A stretch of DNA of 64,000 nt from Cysteiniphilum marinum (GTDB taxonomy: Bacteria; Pseudomonadota; Gammaproteobacteria; Francisellales; Francisellaceae): positions 20,339 through 84,338 of the forward strand of contig NZ_JACYVZ010000010.1 of NCBI RefSeq assembly GCF_014857925.1. Reading direction: 5' to 3'. Made by a program: the position numbers and the translations under genes. Position 1 is the first letter of the stretch. Each line of letters starts with the position of its first letter. Positions 1 through 10,083 of this stretch are shown here, piece by piece. The notes below the pieces were generated by a model. The model worked only from the letters and a program-made list of their open reading frames with translations. It was not told the DNA's origin and made no database searches.

Positions 1-822
1 TGGCAGATGAAAATAGGCATACTTCTTGGGCGCATGACTTATCCATTTTTGAAGCGACGTAAACAGATTACATTAACAAATCTCAAGATTGCTTTTCCGA
101 ATAAAAGTGAACAAGAGCTAGAGAAGTTATGCAAAAAATGCTTTGAATCAATTGGTATCTCAGGGGTTGAAACGGCGATTGCCTGGTTTATGCCAAAAAA
201 ACGTTTTAATAAGATTAAGTTTGATACTCATGGTATACAGCACTTTGAAAATGCGCATAATGATACTAAGCAAGGGGCTTTAATGCTCGGTGCTCACTTT
301 ACTTGTATGGAAGTCATTGGACGCTTTATTGGTGAGCATTACAGTCCTTTTTATCTTGTTTATCAAAAGCATAAGGATCCTCTGTTTGAGCAGGTGATGA
401 CAACATCGCGCGAAACCTATGTTAGTCAATGTTTACAGCGCAAAAATGTTGTATCGATTGTCAAAGCACTTAAAAAAGGTAGCTCGGTCTGGTATGCCCC
501 CGATCAGGATTTTGGTGCAGAGCGTAGTATCTTTGTGCCTTTCTTTGGCAAAGCGTGCGCAACTTTGGTAGCAACCTCTTGGTTGGCAGAGAAAACAGCT
601 GCGAAAGTTGTGCCGTGCTATTATGCGCGTAAGGCGGATCTATCGGGTTATGATATTTATGTATTACCCGCACTTGATAACTTCCCTTCAGGCGATGATT
701 ATCAAGATGCGCTAAGATATCATCATATTCTGGAGAAAGCGATTACGGATTTCCCTGATCAATATTTGTGGCAGCATCGGCGTTATAAGTCGCGCCCACA
801 AGGTGAAGCGAGTATTTACTGA
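1..822 (+). CDS. LpxL/LpxM-family lipid acyltransferase, 5' end cut by window
   Basis: Lysophospholipid/lipid A acyltransferase-like protein that would transfer an acyl chain at the inner membrane. The family's HX4E/D catalytic motif is visible as HFTCME at residues 97-102 counted from the ATG at 7, followed by APDQDFG and the FVPFFG segment typical of LpxL-type proteins. Family members carry a hydrophobic N-terminal anchor before the GRMTYPFLKRR segment. It is missing here and the frame is open to base 1, so the true start lies outside the window. The stop overlaps the next ATG by one base (TGATG), implying translational coupling to the lipoprotein. It could be a lipid A late acyltransferase or an acyltransferase of a specialised lipid pathway; the sequence does not decide. 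Confidence 0.85.
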   Translation, partial: WQMKIGILLGRMTYPFLKRRKQITLTNLKIAFPNKSEQELEKLCKKCFESIGISGVETAIAWFMPKKRFNKIKFDTHGIQHFENAHNDTKQGALMLGAHFTCMEVIGRFIGEHYSPFYLVYQKHKDPLFEQVMTTSRETYVSQCLQRKNVVSIVKALKKGSSVWYAPDQDFGAERSIFVPFFGKACATLVATSWLAEKTAAKVVPCYYARKADLSGYDIYVLPALDNFPSGDDYQDALRYHHILEKAITDFPDQYLWQHRRYKSRPQGEASIY

Positions 823-1430
823 TGAGATATTTAGCTTATTTTCGTAATATCACAATGCTGCTAATAGGTTGTATATTGCTATCATCCTGCGCTTTGTTAC
901 AAACTCGTGCAATAAATACGCCAGAGGTTGAGGTTTTCAAAACACAAAAGCTGAAACTGCCAACACCAACTGAGCTTGATCTAAACTTTGATGTGACCCA
1001 AATCCTAAGCTCAGAATATACAATAAAAGGCAAAAAAGAATCGTATGTTGCGCAGGTTGAAGTAGAAGCATCAAAACAAAAGATTGTTATTGTTGCTGCT
1101 GCGGGTTGGGGTGGCTCGATTTTCTCGCTTGTTTATGATGGGACTTCTATTGACAGTAGCAGCTTGCCGATGCCACATGCTGATATGGGGGTTAAGCAAA
1201 GTTTGGTTGATTTTATTTTTACCTATGCACCGACAAGGGTTATTCATGAGATGCTACAAACAACGGATATTACAATGCAGTCACATAAAAATCAGCGCCA
1301 GTTTTATTTGAATGATCAGCTCGTTATGCAGATTAATTATCAGAATCAACAAGATCTGTATGCAGATGTACAGCTTGAGAACTTCGTTTATCACTATCAA
1401 ATAGCGATTAAGACGTTAAAAGACAGTTAA
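822..1430 (+). CDS. DUF3261-like lipoprotein
   Basis: Predicted outer-membrane lipoprotein of 202 residues. It has a basic N-terminus, a hydrophobic segment at about residues 10-22 and a lipobox LLSSC with the modified cysteine near residue 23. The body has alternating beta-type stretches (AGWGGSIFSLVYDG, DLYADVQLENF) resembling DUF3261 proteins, which are known from aryl-polyene-type clusters next to LpxL-like acyltransferases. Its start overlaps the stop of the upstream acyltransferase gene, which supports a shared pathway. Whether a larger cluster exists depends on sequence left of the window. It ends convergently with the histidine kinase gene, with a four-base overlap. Confidence 0.6.
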   Translation: MRYLAYFRNITMLLIGCILLSSCALLQTRAINTPEVEVFKTQKLKLPTPTELDLNFDVTQILSSEYTIKGKKESYVAQVEVEASKQKIVIVAAAGWGGSIFSLVYDGTSIDSSSLPMPHADMGVKQSLVDFIFTYAPTRVIHEMLQTTDITMQSHKNQRQFYLNDQLVMQINYQNQQDLYADVQLENFVYHYQIAIKTLKDS

Positions 1431-2722
1431 ATAGTAATCGTAATTGATAATCCACAAGGTTGATTGTTTTTAGCCTCAATGCGTCCACCGTGGCTTTCAA
1501 TGATGTCTTTGGCGATAGATAGGCCAAGACCGTTGCCTTTAGATGACGAGTTATCACCTTGTTGAAAGGGCATAAAAATATCGCCTAATTGCGCAGATGG
1601 CACGCCTGGCCCATCATCGCTGATTTCAATAGTGAGCGTGTCTTTGTATTGTGTGAGTCGCACACGCACTTTGCTGCCGTATTTTAATGCATTATTAATA
1701 ATGTTTGTTAGCGCGCGCTCAATCTCAACTTGTGAGCCATGAATAAAGCAACGATCATAAATGGCAGAGATTTGAATACGCTTAGGATTATGTGATTGAT
1801 AATCCTGAACAATGTCAGTGACGATTTGGCATAAATCAATGGTGCTTTTAGGGTGTGATAAATGCTTTTGTTTCGCATAATCAATCGTATTTTTTAAGAT
1901 AAGATCGATATCATCAATTTGCTCAAAAATGCGTTCTCTTAATCTTGCATCTTCGATTTGATATAACATAAGATCAATGCGTGTGAGCGGTGTCCTGATA
2001 TCATGCGCTAAAGTTGCCATGGTTTTCATTTTGACTTCATTCAATGTCTGGATCTTAGCAATTAAACTATCAATATATTGTGCAGATTTATGCAAGAGAT
2101 GTAAGCTTGATTGTGTGAAAAAATTACCACGAATGGCAGGTAAGTTTAGTTGATGTCTTTGTTCAAGTTCAAACAGCCTATTCATCGCAAGAAGTAACTT
2201 TCGCCCATTAATCAGATAAATAAGTAAATAAAGCATAACCAATAGTTGTAACAATACAAATACTGTGGCAAACCACGGAAAGCTAATCGCAGGCAAATAG
2301 ACAATAATCCACTCTTTCAGTTGATTTGAGTAAATCGAGATAATGTTATTGCGCCAGAAACGAATATTGCTTAGTGCGTGGTGCACTTGTTGTGAGTTGA
2401 TTTGTAGATCATGACTATAGATATAATCAGAGCTGATTTGAGGTTTATCTGCAATCGTAACCATCACACGATTATTACTAAAGCGCGGGATAATGCTTTT
2501 TAGGTATTTTTCTTCTTTGCTTGATAGTTTTAAGTGATCGATTTCAGTAATTAAATTAATTAAGTTAGTCGCTTCAACGCGCTGATCTTCATTGTGATCA
2601 ATGTAGGTGTTGGTGTAGAAATAACTAATCAGTACGATGTTGATAATAAAGGCAATGAATAAAAGTAAATTAAAACGTAATCTAGATTTCAAGTTTGGTG
2701 AGTTTCTTCTAAGCTTCATCAT
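1427..2722 (-). CDS. Sensor histidine kinase
   Basis: Membrane sensor kinase of 431 residues. Two transmembrane helices (about 16-37 and 149-171) bracket a periplasmic sensor region of about 110 residues. The dimerisation/phosphoacceptor box ATLAHDIRTPL places the phosphorylated histidine at H240. The ATP-binding domain shows the N box NNALKYG (343-349), the G1 box DDGPGVP (369-375) and the G2 box GNGLGLSIAKD (396-406). It lies three bases downstream of the response regulator gene and is clearly its partner. The overall layout is EnvZ/CpxA-like, but the sensed signal cannot be read from the sequence. Confidence 0.93.
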   Translation of the reverse strand: MMKLRRNSPNLKSRLRFNLLLFIAFIINIVLISYFYTNTYIDHNEDQRVEATNLINLITEIDHLKLSSKEEKYLKSIIPRFSNNRVMVTIADKPQISSDYIYSHDLQINSQQVHHALSNIRFWRNNIISIYSNQLKEWIIVYLPAISFPWFATVFVLLQLLVMLYLLIYLINGRKLLLAMNRLFELEQRHQLNLPAIRGNFFTQSSLHLLHKSAQYIDSLIAKIQTLNEVKMKTMATLAHDIRTPLTRIDLMLYQIEDARLRERIFEQIDDIDLILKNTIDYAKQKHLSHPKSTIDLCQIVTDIVQDYQSHNPKRIQISAIYDRCFIHGSQVEIERALTNIINNALKYGSKVRVRLTQYKDTLTIEISDDGPGVPSAQLGDIFMPFQQGDNSSSKGNGLGLSIAKDIIESHGGRIEAKNNQPCGLSITITI

Positions 2723-2725
2723 CGG

Positions 2726-3430
2726 TTAATCAATCGTGATGTTGCTTTTTAAACTATAACCAATACCACGAATCGAAACGATTAGATCATCACTGTCAAT
2801 GCTTTCAAGCTTTTGACGCAAGCGAGAAATTAAGGTTGAAATAATCCGGTCATCGGCAGCAATCGGGCGGTTGTAAATCACTTGCGCGATATCATGTTGC
2901 GACTTGGCTTCACTATGATTGTCATTGAGATAACTTAACAAGAGATATTCATTTTTATTAATACTAATACTTTGCTCAGTATCATGGCGTGAGAGTGTGA
3001 AGCTTTTACTGTCAATGCGCCAGATACTTTTCTCAGTGTGTGTCTTAGGCTTGTAAGCAATCGAAAGAATGTTGCGAACCTTGGCAATCAATAATCGGGT
3101 ATTAAACGGTTTATGCATAAAGTGCAAAGCACCCAGTTCATAAGATAAAATTTCATCGATCTCATCATCAGACGCGGTAATGATAATAATCGGAATATTG
3201 AGCGATTCACAGATTCTGCGGCAATAGTATTTGCCATTTTCAAACCCAGGCATATTTAAATCAAGAATCATCAAATCAGCAGCAAAAGATCTGAGAATTT
3301 CATCAGCTTCAGGCGGGTTTGCTGCGTGTTGTACGTCGTATTGTTCACGCTCAAGAATATGTTTTAATTCTTGGCGAATGATTAGATCATCATCGACAAT
3401 GATAATACGTTTTTTTTCAGTATCTTGCAT
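2726..3430 (-). CDS. OmpR/PhoB-family response regulator
   Basis: Cytoplasmic response regulator of 234 residues. The receiver domain (about 8-122) has the acidic pocket VDDD near residues 12-15, the phosphoacceptor D57 in LDLNMPG and the conserved lysine in HKPFN. A C-terminal winged-helix DNA-binding domain (about 135-230) contains NEYLLLSYL and the recognition region LISRLRQKLE, followed by IRGIGYSL. It is the first gene of a two-gene operon with the histidine kinase gene. No operator-like repeat could be assigned upstream. A MITE-like element begins 38 bases upstream of its start. Confidence 0.93.
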   Translation of the reverse strand: MQDTEKKRIIIVDDDLIIRQELKHILEREQYDVQHAANPPEADEILRSFAADLMILDLNMPGFENGKYYCRRICESLNIPIIIITASDDEIDEILSYELGALHFMHKPFNTRLLIAKVRNILSIAYKPKTHTEKSIWRIDSKSFTLSRHDTEQSISINKNEYLLLSYLNDNHSEAKSQHDIAQVIYNRPIAADDRIISTLISRLRQKLESIDSDDLIVSIRGIGYSLKSNITID

Positions 3431-3467
3431 GGGTTTAGTACTTTAATGCAATAATTGCTGATAATTA

Positions 3468-3634
3468 TATACCCATCATAAACTATTTTACAGCGTTTCT
3501 TCCTTTGCCTTTTCTGTGCTTTGAGTAAGTTGAATTTTGGCAAGAGTTCAAGCTATTACCCGCAATTCAACTTACCAAAAGCTTCACAAAATGCTTTGTA
3601 ATCAAACATTGAAAAATAATTTACGATGGGTATA
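3468..3634. repeat. MITE-like inverted-repeat element, copy 1
   Basis: Element of 167 bp with terminal inverted repeats of about 21 bp. The left end begins TATACCCATCATAAACTATT, and the right end, read on the other strand, begins TATACCCATCGTAAATTATT. An internal inverted repeat is built on TAAGTTGAAT/ATTCAACTTA. No reading frame fits. A second copy of similar length lies at 5299-5469 and a degenerate shorter one at 37083-37187. A non-autonomous transposon derivative is the simplest reading; a transposase with matching ends would confirm it. Confidence 0.7.
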
Positions 3635-3669
3635 CAGAATAAAATAAAGAATATGACGGTGAATAATGA

Positions 3670-5253
3670 TTAACTGAGCTTATCAGTGGCGACATGATAA
3701 TCAGGGTCTTCAAGTACATTGACTTCAACAAGGTTTCCTGCTTTGCCTAATAGCTCCTTACATTCTAGGCTTAAATGTCTTAAATGTAAGTTTTTGCCAA
3801 GGTTACTATAACATTCGGCAACGTAAGCAATGGCATCAATGGCGGAGTGGTCACTAACACGTGAGTATTTGAAATCAATAATGACTTCACTAGGATCGTC
3901 CGCGGGGGCAAAGAGGCTTTTAAAGCGTGTGCTTGAGCTAAAGAACAAAGGGCCATGCAGAATATACTCTTTGCTGCCATCCGTGTTGATTTTGGTTTCG
4001 GCATAGATGTTTTTTGCAGTTTGCCAGGCAAAGACAAGGGACGCTAAGATCACACCAACAATAACAGCAACTGCAAGGTCCGTCATTACGGTAACAACGG
4101 TTACGACAATAATGATGAATGCATCGTGTAAAGGAATCTTGCGAATGAATTTGAAACTTGCCCATTCAAAGGTTTCAATCACAACCATAAACATCACCCC
4201 GACAAGGGCAGCCAGTGGAATGATTTTAATTAGTGGCATGGCGACAACGATAAAAAACAATAAAAACACAGCAGCAGTAATGCCAGATAAGCGTCCGCGC
4301 CCGCCAGAGCTGATGTTGATCATGCTTTGACCAATCATCGCGCAGCCGCCCATGGCTTTGAAAAAGCCAGAGATAATATTGCCAGCGCCTTGGGCAATAC
4401 ACTCTTTGTTACCACGACCACGTGTTTTGGTGATTTCATCAATCAAGGTCAATGTCATTAACGATTCAGACAGTCCAATAATAGCCAAAATAAGTGCATA
4501 AGGCACAATAATCGTCAGTGCATGCCAAGTAAATGGAATATGTGGAATACTAAAAGCGTGGCTTACAATATCTGTGCCAGTACCGATCATATCTCCAACA
4601 TTTAAAATATGATTGCCCGGTAATGGTATAAATAAGGCAATTACGGTGACAACGATGATAGCCGTTAATGCAGAAGGAATTGCTTTGGTGAGTTTGGGTA
4701 AGAAATGTGTAATGAGCATGGCGAGTACGACAAGTCCAATCATCACATATAAGTCAATGCCTTGTAACCAAACTTTATGATCTAGCCCAGTTGGCGTGTA
4801 TTTGAACTGTTGTAATTGCGATAAGAAAATGACAATAGCTAGACCATTAACAAAGCCAACCATAACCGATTTAGGTAGCATACGAATAAACTTGCCAAAG
4901 CCCAGAAGTCCTATAACAATCTGAATGATACCCGTGAGAATTACTGTGGCAAATAGGTAATTCATGCCTGTAATAGGGTCATTAGGAAAAAGCAGCATAA
5001 TCGAAACCATCACGACTGCCATTGAGCCGGTAGCACCTGATATCATGCCTGGTCTGCCACCAAAAACCGCTGTCATAAAGCACATAATGAAAGCTGCATA
5101 TAAGCCAACAGTGGGATTAACGCCAGCCACTAGAGCAAAGGCGACAGCCTCAGGGATTAGGGCTAAAGCGACTGTTACACCGGATAAAAAGTCCGTCATG
5201 TGTTTGCCATCTTGATTGGGCATCAAAAAGCGATTAACGCGTTGTAATAACAT
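3670..5253 (-). CDS. SulP family anion transporter with STAS domain
   Basis: Inner-membrane SulP/SLC26 transporter of 527 residues, expected to carry sulfate, bicarbonate or another small anion. The N-terminus shows the family signature GVTVALALIPEAVAFALVAG (about residues 25-44), followed by roughly 12 hydrophobic helices. The C-terminal part (about 430-527) is a STAS domain, recognisable from IIDFKYSRVSDHSAIDAI. The gene stands alone, bracketed by two copies of the same MITE-like element, one downstream at 3468-3634 and one upstream at 5299-5469. Substrate assignment is not possible from sequence alone. SulP proteins are often annotated as sulfate permeases, but many bacterial members move bicarbonate. 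Confidence 0.9.
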   Translation of the reverse strand: MLLQRVNRFLMPNQDGKHMTDFLSGVTVALALIPEAVAFALVAGVNPTVGLYAAFIMCFMTAVFGGRPGMISGATGSMAVVMVSIMLLFPNDPITGMNYLFATVILTGIIQIVIGLLGFGKFIRMLPKSVMVGFVNGLAIVIFLSQLQQFKYTPTGLDHKVWLQGIDLYVMIGLVVLAMLITHFLPKLTKAIPSALTAIIVVTVIALFIPLPGNHILNVGDMIGTGTDIVSHAFSIPHIPFTWHALTIIVPYALILAIIGLSESLMTLTLIDEITKTRGRGNKECIAQGAGNIISGFFKAMGGCAMIGQSMINISSGGRGRLSGITAAVFLLFFIVVAMPLIKIIPLAALVGVMFMVVIETFEWASFKFIRKIPLHDAFIIIVVTVVTVMTDLAVAVIVGVILASLVFAWQTAKNIYAETKINTDGSKEYILHGPLFFSSSTRFKSLFAPADDPSEVIIDFKYSRVSDHSAIDAIAYVAECYSNLGKNLHLRHLSLECKELLGKAGNLVEVNVLEDPDYHVATDKLS

Positions 5254-5298
5254 ATAGTATAAGAATTTGATTTTTATAAAAATTGCATTCTACTATGA

Positions 5299-5469
5299 TA
5301 TACACCCATCATAAACCATTTTACAAAATTTCTTGCTTTGCATTTTCCGTGCTTTTGCTTAATTGGATTTTAGCAATAGCATCTACTATTACCTGCAATC
5401 CAATTAAGCAAAATCTTCAAAAACTGCTTTGCAATTAAACACTGCATAATGATTTACAATGGGTGTATA
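5299..5469. repeat. MITE-like inverted-repeat element, copy 2
   Basis: Element of 171 bp closely related to copy 1. The left end is TATACACCCATCATAAACCA, and the right end read in reverse is TATACACCCATTGTAAATCA. The internal inverted repeat here is TTAATTGGATT/AATCCAATTAA, so the centre differs in sequence from copy 1 but keeps the same architecture. It ends 37 bases before the operator of the toxin-antitoxin operon. Confidence 0.7.
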
Positions 5470-5506
5470 CCCAATGTCCTTGAATAATTGACTGGATTTT
5501 TTTGGT

Positions 5507-5533
5507 AACTTGTCCTAAAATTTTGGACAAGTT
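5507..5533. promoter_or_regulatory. Palindromic operator of the Xre/RES operon
   Basis: Inverted repeat AACTTGTCC, a T, AAAATTTT, then GGACAAGTT, symmetric apart from the single extra T. It sits 20-46 bases before the antitoxin ATG. Autorepression by the antitoxin, alone or with the toxin, is usual in Xre/RES modules, so this is the likely operator. No clear -35/-10 pair was assigned. Confidence 0.6.
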
Positions 5534-5552
5534 TCCATTGTGGAGTTGGCTT

Positions 5553-5978
5553 ATGCAGCTAGTAGATAATTTATTAGGTCGCGCTAATTTTAAAAATAAA
5601 CATATACATGCAGAGTCTGATTTATATGAAGAGATCAATCAAGGTATTAAATCTGCAGCTATTTTGCGATTTGCCAAATCAAGTGGTTTAACAGAGGAAG
5701 TCGTATCATCACTTATTCCGATTAACCGTAAAACCTATTTGCGTAGAAAAGAAATGGGTATGCTTGATGCAAAAGAATCTGATCGTTTGATATTGATCGC
5801 AAAAGTATATGCACATGCGCTTGAAGTGTTTGGTACTAAGGAAAAGGTTAATAATTGGCTTGCAACAAAAAACCTTGCGTTAGGTGAAAGAACGCCGCTT
5901 GAGCTTCTCAAAAATTCTTTGGGTTGCCAGATTATTGATAATTTGCTTTATCGTATTTCCTATGGGATATATAGCTGA
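5553..5978 (+). CDS. Xre/ParS-like antitoxin (DUF2384 type)
   Basis: Antitoxin of 141 residues. The N-terminal half (FAKSSGLTEEVVSSLIP, RKTYLRRKEMG) is a helix-turn-helix of the Xre/MbcA/ParS type. The C-terminal half (HALEVFGTKEKVNNWLATKN, LGERTPLELL) is the toxin-binding DUF2384 domain. The start is set at the ATG at 5553 because GGAG lies seven bases before it; the TTG further upstream would place the operator inside the gene. Its stop shares a base with the toxin start (TGATG), giving tight coupling. Family members neutralise RES toxins by blocking the NAD-binding site and repress the operon. Confidence 0.85.
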   Translation: MQLVDNLLGRANFKNKHIHAESDLYEEINQGIKSAAILRFAKSSGLTEEVVSSLIPINRKTYLRRKEMGMLDAKESDRLILIAKVYAHALEVFGTKEKVNNWLATKNLALGERTPLELLKNSLGCQIIDNLLYRISYGIYS

Positions 5979-6442
5979 TGATTGCTTGGCGTATTACACA
6001 GAAACAATTTGCAGATCCGCCTTTAAATGGTTTGGGTGGGCTCTTTGCTTCAGGTCGTTGGCATAGCCGTGGTCAGCAGATTATTTATATGGCTGAGTCA
6101 CAATCCTTGGCTATTTTAGAGTCGTTAGTGCATTATGATCCAGCTAATGCGCCGATTGAGCAGGTGATTATCTCGGCTGATATTGCTGCAGTGTCTTTGT
6201 TAACGGCAACAGACATTGGTTTAGATAATAACGATATTCGTGGCATGCACGCGCATGATCTGCGCGCTCTTGGTGATAACTGGCTTAAGCAAAAAACCAG
6301 TTGTGTACTGAAAGTCCCGTCAATTATTACGCCATTTGATGAGTATAATTATCTTATTAACCCCTTACATCAAGACTTTGCCAAGATTAAAGAGATTAAG
6401 TTAACAGATTTTAGATTTGATAAACGCTTATTGAGATCGTAA
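5978..6442 (+). CDS. RES domain toxin
   Basis: Toxin of 154 residues with the RES fold. The family residues are visible: the arginine region GLFASGRWHSRG (about 22-32), the tyrosine in IIYMAES, and the glutamate in LAILESLVHYD (E48). RES toxins characterised elsewhere degrade cellular NAD+, stopping growth, and are held inactive by the partner antitoxin encoded immediately upstream. The length matches the family (about 150-160), and the three signature regions are intact, so an active toxin is likely. A solitary horizontally acquired module is plausible given the MITE-like element just upstream. Confidence 0.88.
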   Translation: MIAWRITQKQFADPPLNGLGGLFASGRWHSRGQQIIYMAESQSLAILESLVHYDPANAPIEQVIISADIAAVSLLTATDIGLDNNDIRGMHAHDLRALGDNWLKQKTSCVLKVPSIITPFDEYNYLINPLHQDFAKIKEIKLTDFRFDKRLLRS

Positions 6443-6448
6443 GTTAGT

Positions 6449-7180
6449 TTATGAACGCTTTTTCTCAGCTAATGCATTATTTGATTTTTCAAGCTGTTTG
6501 CGATAGTACTCAAGTGTTTGCTCGGATTCACGCTTAAGTTGGCGAATTTGTCCATTTAAAAAAGCAATTTGCCCTTCTAAAGCATCACGCAAGTCTGAAA
6601 TACGCTGTGTTGTTTGCTCTTTGAGTGTTTCAGCATAAATACGTGCTTCTTTAGCGACTTGCTCGGCTGATTCGCGACGTGTTTGCTCCTTGACTAAAGC
6701 AGCATATAGCTTACGCACTTTAAGCTCAGGGTTGCTTTCGTTTAAAATCATGCTCCATTCATCAGACATACTGCTAAGGATGTCACTACTTAATGCATGA
6801 GAACTTGTAAGAAGTGCTTGAATCATAGGGTCTTGTGCCTTCATTGTGCTAGTTACAGCTGACGGTTTATCGCTAACTGCCATTTTTGTTTGAGGCTTTT
6901 CTTCAGGAATTTTTGCCGCTTGTATTTTTGCAGTAGTAGTGTTTTCTTCTGGAGCAGGTTGCATAGTATCTTCTGTATTCTTATGAGTGGTTGCTGGTTG
7001 TGCGGCTGTTTGACCGGTTGCACGTTCTTCACGCCACTGTTTTAAAAATTTACTGATAGTCGTCGGACTGCCGCGACCAACGGTATCACGAACATTATTT
7101 ATGCTAGGAGTAATGCCTTGTGCTTCTAGCTTGGTAATTGCTTCGAGTATATCTTCGTAAGAAATGCCTGGACGAGCCAT
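6449..7180 (-). CDS. KfrA-like DNA-binding coiled-coil protein
   Basis: Protein of 243 residues. The N-terminus (about 1-60; ISYEDILEAITKLEAQGITP, then TVGRGSPTTISKFLKQW) matches the KfrA N-terminal DNA-binding domain, best known from plasmid proteins that bind DNA and assist segregation. A low-complexity Ala/Thr/Lys/Pro linker follows (about 60-110). The C-terminal third (about 160-240) is rich in E, Q, R and K with heptad spacing, indicating a coiled coil. It ends seven bases from the RES gene on the opposite strand. No ParA or replication gene is nearby, so a chromosomal KfrA-type regulator or nucleoid-associated protein is more likely than a plasmid function. Confidence 0.7.
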   Translation of the reverse strand: MARPGISYEDILEAITKLEAQGITPSINNVRDTVGRGSPTTISKFLKQWREERATGQTAAQPATTHKNTEDTMQPAPEENTTTAKIQAAKIPEEKPQTKMAVSDKPSAVTSTMKAQDPMIQALLTSSHALSSDILSSMSDEWSMILNESNPELKVRKLYAALVKEQTRRESAEQVAKEARIYAETLKEQTTQRISDLRDALEGQIAFLNGQIRQLKRESEQTLEYYRKQLEKSNNALAEKKRS

Positions 7181-7367
7181 GGTTTGTTATATCCTTAATC
7201 GAGTAATTGATTTAACGAAAGTTTAAAGAGAGTTTATATCTACAATCCATGGCGATTATAGCAAGATATTCAATTGCGTCAAACATAAGATAGGCGTCAA
7301 GCATATATTTTGTTATGATAAGGCGCGAATTTAATGTAGCAATCACTGATTGATATCCACAATATAA

Positions 7368-9623
<2,256 letters not shown>

Positions 9624-9656
9624 CTATTAAAGTTCATAGAAAATTACGAAATGGGC

Positions 9657-9684
9657 TTGTGATTTTCTATAAACGAATTATAAT
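9657..9684 (+). promoter_or_regulatory. Promoter of tRNA-Val(GAC)
   Basis: TTGTGA at 9657-9662 and a perfect TATAAT at 9679-9684 with 16 bases between, 11 bases ahead of the tRNA 5' end. The short leader and G/C-containing discriminator TCTCCGC fit a stable-RNA promoter. Confidence 0.6.
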
Positions 9685-9695
9685 CTCCGCTCATT

Positions 9696-9773
9696 GGTCG
9701 CTTAGCTCAGTCTGGTTAGAGTACTACCTTGACATGGTAGGGGTCACTGGTTCGAGTCCAGTAGCGACCACCA
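9696..9773 (+). tRNA. tRNA-Val (anticodon GAC)
   Basis: Cloverleaf read by eye. The acceptor stem GGTCGCT pairs with AGCGACC, the anticodon stem CTACC/GGTAG encloses the loop TTGACAT with anticodon GAC, and the T-arm contains GGTTCGAGTCC. The discriminator is A and CCA is encoded. Confidence 0.97.
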
Positions 9774-10083
9774 TATTTCGCCTTATTTTACAGCTTCTTG
9801 ATAACGATAAAAAGCCTCTCGTGAGAAACCGATTACCTGATATATGTTGGAAATATTGTCTAGCTCGTTGACTAAACTTAACAAGCGGATTTTATTTTTG
9901 ATGAAGTTACTGTGTTTTCTGTCATTGTCAGGCTTTATTTTCAGAATCTTTCACAAAATCCATTAAAATCAACAGTTTTTAAATGCGATTGCCCTGTGAA
10001 GACTAAGATAAACACTATAAAATAACAACTAATAAGTATATACTTTAGCGCAATTTTGATGTGATGAATGTGGATAATCGTTA
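9774..10083. other. Intergenic stretch, nothing assigned
   Basis: About 310 AT-rich bases between tRNA-Val and glyQ. No convincing gene, strong hairpin or repeat was seen. It must contain the glyQ promoter: ACTATAAAATAAC and AAGTATATACTTTAG near 10013-10047 are candidate -10 regions, but no -35 stands out. Confidence 0.4.

Noticed and set aside
4007..5215. Long frames opposite sulP (4007-4330 and 4964-5215)
   Set aside because: They lie wholly inside the sulP gene, have unusual Ile/Thr/Lys-rich composition reflecting antisense of membrane helices, and lack ribosome binding sites.
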